NCBI GenBank assembly: GCA_023053575.1
Contig: JAKZAP010000116.1
Coordinates: 1-64,000 of the forward strand
Length of the DNA: 64,000 nucleotides
From: Branchinecta lynchi
Lineage: Eukaryota > Arthropoda > Branchiopoda > Anostraca > Branchinectidae
Direction: 5' to 3'
The translations under genes and the position numbers were made by a program. Positions 48,201-58,871 of this stretch are shown here, piece by piece. Each line of letters begins with the position of its first letter. Position 1 is the first letter of the stretch. The notes under the pieces were generated by a model. That model saw only the letters and a list, made by a program, of their open reading frames with translations. It searched no databases and was not told the origin of the DNA.

Positions 48201-51200
48201 GTTTTCCCAAAAGGTTCGCTTTCCCGCAAGGTTTGTTTTCCCACAAGGTTAGTTTTCCCACAAGGTTTGTTTCCCCACAAGGTTTGTTTCCCCACAAGGT
48301 TTGTTTTCCCACAAGTATTGTTTTCTCACAAGGTTTGTTTTCCCACTGTTTTGGTTTTCCCAAAAGGTTCGCTTTCCCGCAAGGTTGGTTTTCCCACAAG
48401 GTTGGTTTTCCCGCAGGGTTTGTTTCCCCATAAGGTTGGTTTTCCCACAAGGTTTGTTTTCTCACAAGGTTTGTTTTCCCACAAGGTTTGTTTTCCCACA
48501 AGGTTTGTTTTCCCACAAGTTTCGTTTTCCCGCAGGGTTTGTTTTCCCACAAGGTTAGTTTTCCCGAAAGGTTTGTTTCCCCACAAGGTTGGTTTTCCCG
48601 CAGGGTTTGTTTTCCCACAAGGTTAGTTTCCCCGCAAGGTTTGTTTCCCCCCAAGGTTTGTTTTCCCACAAGGATTGTTTTCTCACAAGGTTTGTTTTCC
48701 CACTAGGTTTGTTTCCCCACAAGGTTTGTTTTCCCACATGGTTTCTTTTCCCCCAAGGTTGGTTTTCCCGCAAGGTTGGTTTTGCCACAAGGTTGGTTTT
48801 CCCGCAGGGTTTGTTTCCCCATAAGGTTGGTTTTCCCACAAGGTTTGTTTTCTCACAAGGTTTGTTTTCCCACAAGGTTTGTTTTCCCACAAGGTTTGTT
48901 TTCCAACAAGGTTCGTTTTCCCGCAGGGTTTGTTTTCCCACAAGGTTAGTTTTCCCGAAAGGTTTGTTTCCCCACAAGGTTGGTTTTCCCACAAGGTTGG
49001 TTTTCCCGCAGGGTTTGTTTTCCCACAAGCTTTGTTTTCCCCCAAGGTTGGTTTTCCCGCAAGGTTGTTTTTCCCACAAGGTTTGTTTTCCCACTGTGTT
49101 GGTTTTCCCAAAAGGTTCGCTTTCCCGCAAGGTTGGTTTTCCCACAAGGTTTGTTTCCCCACAAGTTTTGTTTTCCCATAAGGTTTGTTTTCCCACAAGT
49201 TTTGTTTTCCCACAAGTTTGTTTTCCCACAAGGTTTGTTTTCTCACAAGGTTGGTTTTCCCGCAAGGTTGGTTTTCCCTCAAGGTTTGTGTTCCCACTGT
49301 GTTGGTTTTCCCAAAAGGTTCGCTTTCCCACAAGGTTGGTTTTCCCACAAGGTGGTTTTCCCGCAGGGTTGCTTTCCCCATAAGGTTTGTTTTCCCACAA
49401 GGTTTATTTTCCCACAAGGTTTGTTTTCCCACAAGGTTTGTTTTCCCGAAAGGTTTGTTTCCCCACAAGGTTGGTTTTCCCACAAGGTTGGTTTTCCCGC
49501 AGGGTTTGTTTTCTCACAAGGTTAGTTTTCCCGCAAGGTTTGTTTTCCCACAAGGTTAGTTTTCCCACAAGGTTTGTTTCCCCACAAGGTTTTTTTCCCC
49601 ACAAGGTTTGTTTTCCCACAAGGATTGTTTTCTCACAAGGTTTGTTTTCCCACTGTGTTGGTTTTCCCAAAAGGTTCGCTTTCCCGCAAGGTTGGTTTTC
49701 CCACAAGGTTGGTTTTCCCGCAGGGTTTGTTTTCCCACAAGGTTAGTATCCCCGAAAGGTTTGTTTCCCCACAAGGTTTGTTTTCCCACAAGGGTTGTTT
49801 TCTCACAAGGTTTGTTTTCCCACTAGGTTTGTTTCCCCACAAGGTGTGTTTTCCCACAAGGTTTGTTTTCCCCAAAGGTTGGTTTTCCCGCATGGTTGGT
49901 TTTCCCACAAGGTTTGTTTTCCCACTGTGTTGGTTTTCCCAAAAGGTTCGCTTTCCCACAAGGTTGGTTTTCCCACAAGGTTGGTTTTCCCGCAGGGTTG
50001 CTTTCCCCATAAGGTTAGTTTTCCCACAAGGTTTGTTTCCCCACAAGGTTTGTTTCCCCACAAGGTTTGTTTTCCCACAAGGATTGTTTTCTCACAAGGT
50101 TTGTTTTCCCACTGTGTTGATTTTCCCAAGAGGTTCGCTTTCCCGCAAGGTTCGCTTTCCCGCAAGGTTCGCTTTCCCGCAAGGTTGGTTTTCCCACAAG
50201 GTTTGTTTTCTCACAAGGTATGTTTTCCCACTAGGTTTTTGTTTCCCCACAAGGTTTGTTTTCTCACAAAGTTTGTTTTCCCACAAGGTTTGTTTTCCCA
50301 CAAGGTTTGTTTTCCCACAAGGTTTGTTTTGCCACAAGGTTGGTTTTCCCGAAAGGTTTGTTTCCCCACAAGGTTGGTTTTCCCACAAGGTTGGTTTTCC
50401 CGCAGGGTTTGTTTTCCCACAAGGTTCGTTTTCCCGCAAGGTTTGTTTTCCCACAAGGTTAGTTTTCCCACAAGGTTTGTTTTCCCACAAGGTTTGTTTC
50501 CCCACAAGTATTGTTTTCCCACTGTTTTGGTTTTCCCATAAAGTTGTCTTTCCCACAAGGTTTGTTTTCCCACAAGGTTTGTTTTCCCTCAAGATTTGTT
50601 TTTCCTCTGGGTTGGTTTTCCCACAAGGTTGGTTTTCCCACAGCGTTAGTTTTCTCACAAGGTTGGTTTTCCCACAAGGTTTGTTTCCCCACAAGGTTGG
50701 TTTTCCCGCAGGGTTTGTTTTCCCACAAGGTTAGTTTTCCCGCAAGGTTTGTTTCCCCACAAGGTTTGTTTTCCCACAAGGTTTGTTTTCCCACTGTGTT
50801 GGTTTTCCCAAAAGGTTCGCTTTCCCAAAAGGTTGGTTTTCCCACAAGGTTGGTTCTCCCACAAGGTTGGTTTTCCCGCAGGGTTGCTTTCCCCATAAGG
50901 TAGGTTTCCCCAAAAGGTTCGCTTTCCCGCAAGGCTGGTTTTCCCACAAGGTTTGTTTCCCCACAATGTTTGTTTTCTCACAAGGTTTGTTTTCCCACAA
51001 GGTTGGTTTTCCCACAAGGATGGTTTTCCCGAAAGGTTTGTTTCCCCACAAGGTTGGTTTTCCCACAAGGCTGGTTTTCCCGCAGGGTTTGTTTTCCCAC
51101 AAGGTTAGTTTTCCCGCAAGGTTTGTTTTCCCACAAGATTAGTTTTCCCACAAATTTTGTTTCCCCACAAGGTTTGTTTCCCCACAAGGTTTGTTTTCCC

Positions 51201-54200
51201 ACAAGGATTGTTTTCTCACAAGGTTTGTTTTCCCACTGTCTTGGTTTTCCCAAAAGGTTCGCTTTCCCGCAAGGCTGGTTTTCCCACAAGGTTTGTTTCC
51301 CCACAATGTTTGTTTTCCCACTGTGTTGGTTTTCCCAAAAGGTTCGCTTTCCCAAAAGGTTGGTTTTCCCACAAGGTTGGTTTTCCCACAAGGTTGGTTT
51401 TCCCACAAGGTTGGTTTTCCCGCAGGGTTGCTTTCCCCATAAGGTTGGTTTCCCCAAAAGGTTCGCTTTCCCGCAAGGCTGGTTTTCCCACAAGGTTTGT
51501 TTCCCCACAATGTTTGTTTTCTCACAAGGTTTGTTTTCCCACTGTGTTGGTTTTCCCAAAAGGTTCGCTTTCCCGCAAGGTTGGTTTTCCCACAAGGTTT
51601 GTTTCCCCACAAGGTTTGTTTTCCCACAAGGTTTGTTTTCCCACAAGGTTTGTTTTCCCGAAAGGTTTGTTTCCCCACAAGGTTGGTTTTCCCACAAGGT
51701 TGGTTTTCCCGCAGGGTTTGTTTTCCCACAAGGTTAGTTTTCCCGCAAGGTTTGTTTCCCCACAAGGTTTGTTTTCCCACAAGGTTTGTTTTCCCACTGT
51801 GTTGGTTTTCCTAAAAGGTTCGCTTTCCCAAAAGGTTGGTTTTCCCACAAGGTTGGTTTTTCCACAAGGTTGGTTTTCCCGCAGGGTTGCTTCCCCCATA
51901 AGGTTGGTTTTCCCAAAAGGTTCGCTATCCCGCAAGGCTGGTTTTCCAACAAGGTTTGTTTCCCCACAATGTTTGTTTTCTCACAAGGTTTGTTTTCCCA
52001 CAAGGTTGGTTTTCCCGAAAGGTTTATTTCCCCACAAGGTTGGTTTTCCCACAAGGCTGGTTTTCCCGCAGGGTTTGTTTTCCCACAAGGTTAGTTTTCC
52101 CGCAAGGTTTGTTTTCCCACAAGGTTAGTTTTCCCACAAGGTTTGTTTCCCCACAAGGTTTGTTTCCCCACAAGGTTTGTTTTCCCACAAGGATTGTTTT
52201 CCCGCAGGGTTTGTTTTCCCACAAGGTTAGTTTTCCCGCAAGGTTTGTTTTCCCACAAGGTTAGTTTTCCCACAAGGTTTGTTTCCCCACAAGGTTTGTT
52301 TCCCCACAAGGTTTGTTTCCCCACAAGGTTTGTTTTCCCACAAGGATTGTTTTCCCGCAGGGTTTGTTTTCCCACAAGGTTAGTTTTCCCGCAAGGTTTG
52401 TTTTCCCGCAAGGTTCGCTTTCCCGCAAGGTTGGTTTTCCCACAAGGTTTGTTTTCTCACAAGGTTTGTTTTCCCACTAGGTTTGTTTCCCCACAAGGTT
52501 TGTTTTCTCACAAGGTTTGTTTTCCCACTAGGTTTGTTTCCCCACAAGGTTTGTTTTCTCACAAGGTTTGTTTTCCCACAAGGTTTATTTTCCCACAAGG
52601 TTTGTTTTCCCACAAGGTTTGTTTTGCCACAAGGTTGGTTTTCCAGAAAGGTTTGTTTCCCCACAAGGTTGGTTTTCCCACAAGGTTTGTTTTCCCGCAG
52701 GGTTTGTTTTCCCACAAGGTTAGTTTTCCCGCAAGGTTTGTTTTCCCACAAGGTTAGTTTTCCCACAAGGTTTGTTTCCCCACAAGGTTTGTTTCCCCAC
52801 AAGGTTTGTTTTCCCACAAGGATTGTTTTCTCACAAGGTTTGTTTACCCACAAGGTTTGTTTTCCCCCAAGGTTGGTTTTCCCGCAAGGTTGGTTTTCCC
52901 ATAAGGTTGGCTTTCCCGCTAGGTTTGTTTCCCCACAAGGTTTGTTTTCCCACAAGGTTTGTTTACCCCCAAGGTTGGTTTTCCCACTAGGTTTGTTTCC
53001 CCACAAGGTTTGTTTTCTCACAAGGTTTGTTTTCCCACAAGGTTTGTTTTCCCACAAGGTTTGTTTTCCCACAAGGTTTTTTTTCCCACAAGGTTCGTTT
53101 TCCCGAAAGGTTTGTTTCCCCACAAGGTTGGTTTTTCCACAAGGTTGGTTTTCCCGCAGGGTTTGTTTTCCCACAAGGTTCGTTTTCCCGCAAGGTTTGT
53201 TTTCCCACAAGGTTAGTTTTCCCACAAGGTTTGTTTTCCCACAAGGTTTGTTTCCCCACAAGTATTGTTTTGCCACTGTTTTGGTTTTCCCATAAGGTTG
53301 TCTTTCCCACAAGGTTTGTTTTCCCACAAGGTTTGTTTTCCCTCAAGATTTGTTTTTCCTCTGGGTTGGTTTTCCCACAAGGTTGGTTTTCCCACAGCGT
53401 TAGTTTTCTCACAAGGTTGGTTTTCCCACAAGGTTTGTTTCCCCACAAGGTTGGTTTTCCCGCAGGGTTTGTTTTCCCACAAGGTTAGTTTTCCCGCAAG
53501 GTTTGTTTCCCCACAAGGTTTGTTTTCCCACAAGGTTTGTTTTCCCACTGTGTTGGTTTTCCCAAAAGGTTCGCTTTCCCAAAAGGTTGGTATTCCCACA
53601 AGGTTGGTTCTCCCACAAGGTTGGTTTTCCCGCAGGGTTGCTTTCCCCATAAGGTAGGTTTCCCCAAAAGGTTCGCTTTCCCGCCAGGCTGGTTTTCCCA
53701 CAAGGTTTGTTTCCCCACAATGTTTGTTTTCTCACAAGGTTTGTTTTCCCACAAGGTTGGTTTTCCCACAAGGTTGGTTTTCCCGAAAGGTTTGTTTCCC
53801 CACAAGGTTGGTTTTCCCACAAGGCTGGTTTTCCCGCAGGGTTTGTTTTCCCACAAGGTTAGTTTTCCCGCAAGGTTTGTTTTCCCACAAGGTTAGTTTT
53901 CCCACAAGGTTTGTTTCCCCACAAGGTTTGTTTCCCCACAAGGTTTTTTTTCCCACAAGGATTGTTTTCTCACAAGGTTTGTTTTCCCACTGTCTTGGTT
54001 TTCCCAAAAGGTTCGCTTTCCCGCAAGGCTGGTTTTCCCACAAGGTTTGTTTCCCCACAATGTTTGTTTTCTCACAATGTTTGTTTTCCCACTGTGTTGG
54101 TTTTCCCGAGAGGTTCGCTTTCCCGCAAGGTTCGCTTTCCCGCAAGGTTGGTTTTCCCACAAGGTTTGTTTTCTCACAAGGTTTGTTTTCCCACTAGGTT

Positions 54201-54842
54201 TGTTTCCCCACAAGGTTTGTTTTCTCACAAGGTTTGTTTTCCCACAAGGTTTATTTTCCCACAAGGTTTGTTTTCCCACAAGGTTTGTTTTGCCACAAGG
54301 TTGGTTTTCCAGAAAGGTTTGTTTCCCCACAAGGTTGGTTTTCCCACAAGGTTTGTTTTCCCGCAGGGTTTGTTTTCCCACAAGGTTAGTTTTCCCGAGA
54401 GGTTTGTTTTCCCACAAGGTTAGTTTTCCCACAAGGTTTGTTTCCCCACAAGGTTTGTTTCCCCACAAGGTTTGTTTTCCCACAAGGATTGTTTTCTCAC
54501 AAGGTTTGTTTACCCACAAGGTTTGTTTTCCCCCAAGGTTGGTTTTCCCGCAAGGTTGGTTTTCCCATAAGGTTGGTTTTCCCACAAGGTTGGTTTTCCC
54601 ACAAGGTTGGTTTTCTCACAAGGTTTGTTTTCCCACAAGGATTGTTTTCTCACAAGGTTTGTTTACCCACAATGTTTGTTTTCTCACAATGTTTGTTTTC
54701 CCACTGTGTTGGTTTTCCCGAGAGGTTCGCTTTCCCGCAAGGTTCGCTTTCCCGCAAGGTTGGTTTTCCCACAAGGTTTGTTTTCTCACAAGGTTTGTTT
54801 TCCCACAAGGATTGTTTTCTCACAAGGTTTGTTTTCCCACAA
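45289..54842. repeat. Segmental duplication E, copy 2 (9.55 kb)
   Basis: Second copy of 34974-44527. All rare landmarks of copy 1 are present at +10315: TTCTTCACAAGG near 45711, CACATGGTTTC near 46594, GGTTAGTATCCCCGAAAGG near 49741, AGGTTTTTGTTTCCCC near 50232, and the 153-bp unit near 52193. Such near-identity over 9.5 kb of a fast-evolving satellite implies a very recent duplication or ongoing homogenisation. Confidence 0.93.
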
Positions 54843-55455
54843 GGTTTGTTTTCCCACTGTGTTGGTTTTCCCAAAAGGTTCGCTTTCCCACAAGGTTGGT
54901 TTTCCCACAAGGTTGGTTTTCCCACAAGGTTGGTTTTCCCGCAGGGTTGCTTTCCCCATAAGGTTGGTTTTCCCACAAGGTTTGTTTTCCCGCAGGGTTT
55001 GTTTTCCCACAAGGTTAGTTTTCCCGCAAGGTTTGTTTTCCCACAAGGTTTGTTTTCCCACTGTGTTGGTTTTCCCAAAAGGTTCGCTTTCCCACAAGGT
55101 TGGTTTTCCCACAAGGTTGGTTTTCCCACAAGGTTGGTTTTCCCGCAGGGTTGCTTTCCCCATAAGGTTGGTTTTCCCACAAGGTTTGTTTTCCCGCAGG
55201 GTTTGTTTTCCCACAAGGTTAGTTTTCCCGCAAGGTTTGTTTTCCCACAAGGTTTGTTTTCCCACTGTGTTGGTTTTCCCAAAAGGTTCGCTTTCCCACA
55301 AGGTTGGTTTTCCCACAAGGTTGGTTTTCCCACAAGGTTGGTTTTCCCGCAGGGTTGCTTTCCCCATAAGGTTGGTTTTCCCACAAGATTTGTTTTCCCG
55401 CAGGGTTTGTTTTCCCACAAGGTTAGTTTTCCCGCAAGGTTTGTTTTCCCACAAG
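54842..55455 (-). repeat. 204-bp tandem unit (12 monomers), three copies
   Basis: CCCACTGTG starts at 54854, 55058 and 55262, exactly 204 bp apart, and the monomers in between match. A fourth, longer cycle follows after 340 bp (55602). The unit holds the order CACTGTG, CAAAAGGTTCGC, three CACAAGGTTGG, CGCAGGGTTGC, CCATAAGGTTGG, CACAAGGTTTG, CGCAGGGTTTG, CACAAGGTTAG, CGCAAGGTTTG, CACAAGGTTTG. Confidence 0.9.
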
Positions 55456-57664
55456 GTTTGTTTTGCCACAAGGTTGGTTTTCCAGAAAGGTTTGTTTCCC
55501 CACAAGTTTGGTTTTCCCACAAGGTTTGTTTTCCCGCAGGGTTTGTTTTCCCACAAGGTTAGTTTTCCCGCAAGGTTTGTTTTCCCACAAGGTTTGTTTT
55601 CCCACTGTGTTGGTTTTCCCAAAAGGTTCGCTTTCCCACAAGGTTGGTTTTCCCACAAGGTTGGTTTTCCCACAAGGTTGGTTTTCCCGCAGGGTTGCTT
55701 TCCCCATAAGGTTGGTTTTCCCACAAGGTTTGTTTTCCCGCAGGGTTTGTTTTCCCACAAGGTTAGTTTTCCCGCAAGGTTTGTTTCCCCACAAGGTTTG
55801 TTTCCCCACAAGGTTTGTTTTCCCACAATGATTGTTTTCTCACAAGGTTTGTTTTCCCACTGTGTTGGTTTTCCCAAAAGGTTCGCTTTCCCGCAAGGTT
55901 GGTTTTCCCCCAAGGTTGGTTTTCCCGCAGGGTTTGTTTTCCCACAAGGTTAGTTTTCCCGCAAGGTTTGTTTTCCCACAAGGTTTGTTTTCCCACTGTG
56001 TTGGTTTTCCCAAAAGGTTCGCTTTCCCACAAGGTTGGTTTTCCCACAAGGTTGGTTTTCCCACAAGGTTGGTTTTCCCGCAGGGTTGCTTTCCCCATAA
56101 GGTTGGTTTTCCCACAAGTTTTGTTTTCCCGCAGGGTTTGTTTTCCCACAAGGTTAGTTTTCCCGCAAGGTTTGTTTTCCCACAAGATTGGTTTTCCCAC
56201 AAGGTTTGTTTCCCCACAAGGTTTGTTTCCCCACAAGGTTTGTTTTCCCACAAGGATTGTTTTCTCACAAGGTTTGTTTTCCCACTGTGTTGGTTTTCCC
56301 AAAAGGTTCGCTTTCCCGCAAGGTTGGTTTTCCCCCAAGGTTGGTTTTCCCGCAGGGTTTGTTTTCCCACAAGGTTAGTTTTCCCGCAAGGTTTGTTTCC
56401 CCAAAAGATTTGTTTTCCCACAAGGTTTGTTTTCCCACTGTGTTGGTTTTCCCAAAAGGTTCGCTTTCCCACAAGGTTGGTTTTCCCACAAGGCTAGTTT
56501 TCCCACAAGGTTTGTTTCTTCACAAGGTTTGTTTCCCCACAAGGTTTGTTTTCCCACAAGGATTGTTTTCTCACAAGGTTTGTTTTCCCACTGTGTTGGT
56601 TTTCCCAAAAGGTTCGCTTTCCCGCAAGGTTTGTTTTCCCACAAGGTTAGTTTTCCCACAAGGTTTGTTTCCCCACAAGGTTTGTTTCCCCACAAGGTTT
56701 GTTTTCCCACAAGTATTGTTTTCTCACAAGGTTAGTTTTCCCACAAGGTTTGTTTTCCCACAAGGTTTGTTTTCCCACAAGGTTTGTTTTCCCACAAGTT
56801 TTTTTTTCCCACAAGGTTCGTTTTCCCGAAAGGTTTGTTTCCCCACAAGGTTGGTTTTCCCACAAGGTTGGTTTTCCCGCAGGGTTTGTTTTCCCACAAG
56901 GTTCGTTTTCCCGCAAGGTTTGTTTTCCCACAAGGTTAGTTTTCCCACAAGGTTTGTTTTCCCACAAGGTTTGTTTCCCCACAAGTATTGTTTTGCCACT
57001 GTTTTGGTTTTCCCATAAGGTTGTCTTTCCCACAAGGTTTGTTTTCCCACAAGGTTTGTTTTCCCTCAAGATTTGTTTTTCCTCTAGGTTGGTTTTCCCA
57101 CAAGGTTGGTTTTCCCACAGCGTTAGTTTTCTCACAAGGTTGGTTTTCCCACAAGGTTTGTTTCCTCACAAGGTTGGTTTTCCCGCAGGGTTTGTTTTCC
57201 CACAAGGTTAGTTTTCCCGCAAGGTTTGTTTCCCCACAAGGTTTGTTTTCCCACAAGGTTTGTTTTCCCACTGTGTTGGTTTTCCCAAAAGGTTCGCTTT
57301 CCCAAAAGGTTGGTTTTCCCACAAGGTTGGTTCTCCCACAAGGTTGGTTTTCCCGCAGGGTTGCTTTCCCCATAAGGTAGGTTTCCCCAAAAGGTTCGCT
57401 TTCCCGCAAGGCTGGTTTTCCCACAAGGTTTGTTTCCCCACAATGTTTGTTTTCTCACAAGGTTTGTTTTCCCACAAGGTTGGTTTTCCCACAAGGTTGG
57501 TTTTCCCGAAAGGTTTGTTTCCCCACAAGGTTGGTTTTCCCACAAGGCTGGTTTTCCCGCAGGGTTTGTTTTCCCACAAGGTTAGTTTTCCCGCAAGGTT
57601 TGTTTTCCTACAAGGTTAGTTTTCCCACAAGGTTTGTTTCCTCACAAGGTTTGTTTCCCCACAA

Positions 57665-58515
57665 GGTTTTTTTTCCCACAAGGATTCTTTTCTCACAAGG
57701 TTTGTTTTCCCACTGTCTTGGTTTTCCCAAAAGGTTCGCTTTCCCGCAAGGCTGGTTTTCCCACAAGGTTTGTTTCCCCACAATGTTTGTTTTCTCACAA
57801 GGTTTGTTTTTCCACAAGGTTGGTTTTCCCGAAAGGTTTGTTTCCCTACAAGGTTGGTTTTCCCAGAAGGCTGGTTTTCCCGCAGGGTTTGTTTTCCCAG
57901 AAGGTTAGTTTTCCCGCAAGGTTTGTTTTCCCACAAGGTTAGTTTTCCCACAAGGTTTGTTTCCCCACAAGGTTTGTTTCCCCACAAGGTTTGTTTTCCC
58001 ACAAGGATTGTTTTCTCACAAGGTTTGTTTTCCCACTGTGTTGATTTTCCCAAGAGGTTCGCTTTCCCGCAAGGTTCGCTTTCCCGCAAGGTTGGTTTTC
58101 CCACAAGGTTTGTTTTCTCACAAGGTATGTTTTCCCACTAGGTTTGTTTCCCCACAAGGTTTGTTTTCTCACAAAGTTTGTTTTCCCACAAGGTTTGTTT
58201 TCCCACAAGGTTTGTTTTGCCACAAGGTTGGTTTTCCAGAAAGGTTTGTTTCCCCACAAGGTTGGTTTTCCCACAAGGTTTGTTTTCCCGCAGGGTTTGT
58301 TTTCCCACAAGGTTAGTTTTCCCGCAAGGTTTGTTTTCCCACAAGGTTTGTTTTCCCACTGTGTTGGTTTTCCCAAAAGGTTCGCTTTCCCACAAGGTTG
58401 GTTTTCCCACAAGGTTGGTTTTCCCACAAGGTTGGTTTTCCCGCAGGGTTGCTTTCCCCATAAGGTTGGTTTTCCCACAAGGTTTGTTTTCCCGCAGGGT
58501 TTGTTTTCCCACAAG
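57665..58515 (-). repeat. Copy of the 33300-34150 segment
   Basis: Offset 24365 bp from 33300-34150, same orientation. It has private changes such as CACAAGGATTCTTTTCTC near 57685 and TTTCCCTACAAGG near 57846. Confidence 0.82.
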
Positions 58516-58852
58516 GTTAGTTTTCCCGCAAGGTTTGTTTCCCCACAAGGTTTGTTTCCCCACAAGGTTTGTTTTCCCACAATGATTGTTTTCTCACAAG
58601 GTTTGTTTTCCCACTGTGTTGGTTTTCCCAAAAGGTTCGCTTTCCCGCAAGGTTGGTTTTCCCCCAAGGTTGGTTTTCCCGCAGGGTTTGTTTTCCCACA
58701 AGGTTAGTTTTCCCGCAAGGTTTGTTTTCCCACAAGGTTTGTTTTCCCACTGTGTTGGTTTTCCCAAAAGGTTCGCTTTCCCACAAGGTTGGTTTTCCCA
58801 CAAGGTTGGTTTTCCCACAAGGTTGGTTTTCCCGCAGGGTTGCTTTCCCCAT

Positions 58853-58871
58853 AAGGTTGAAAACCAACCTT
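58853..58871. other. Strand-switch junction 10 (M to P)
   Basis: AAGGTTG (58853-58859), AAAAC centre, CAACCTT (58865-58871). This ends the 32-kb reverse block. Confidence 0.88.

Larger units (their letters stand above)
26787..58859 (-). repeat. 17-bp satellite array, block M5 (32 kb uninterrupted)
   Basis: The longest single-orientation block: about 32 kb, roughly 1,880 monomers, reading TTCCCACAAGGTTTGTT on the + strand. It has a different variant spectrum from block P1. CCCAAGAGG, CCAGAAAGG, GGTTTGTTTTGCCACAAGG, CACAAGTATTG and CACAATGATTG are common. The CCTCGTGGG class and the HindIII-bearing AAAGCTTGTGGG class of P1 are almost absent. It contains the 10.3-kb-spaced duplication E and many 153-340-bp tandem units. 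The landmark set TCAAGATTTG / TTTTTCCTCT / CACAGCGTTAG recurs near 27.7, 30.2, 40.3, 43.0, 50.6, 53.3 and 57.1 kb. Confidence 0.97.
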
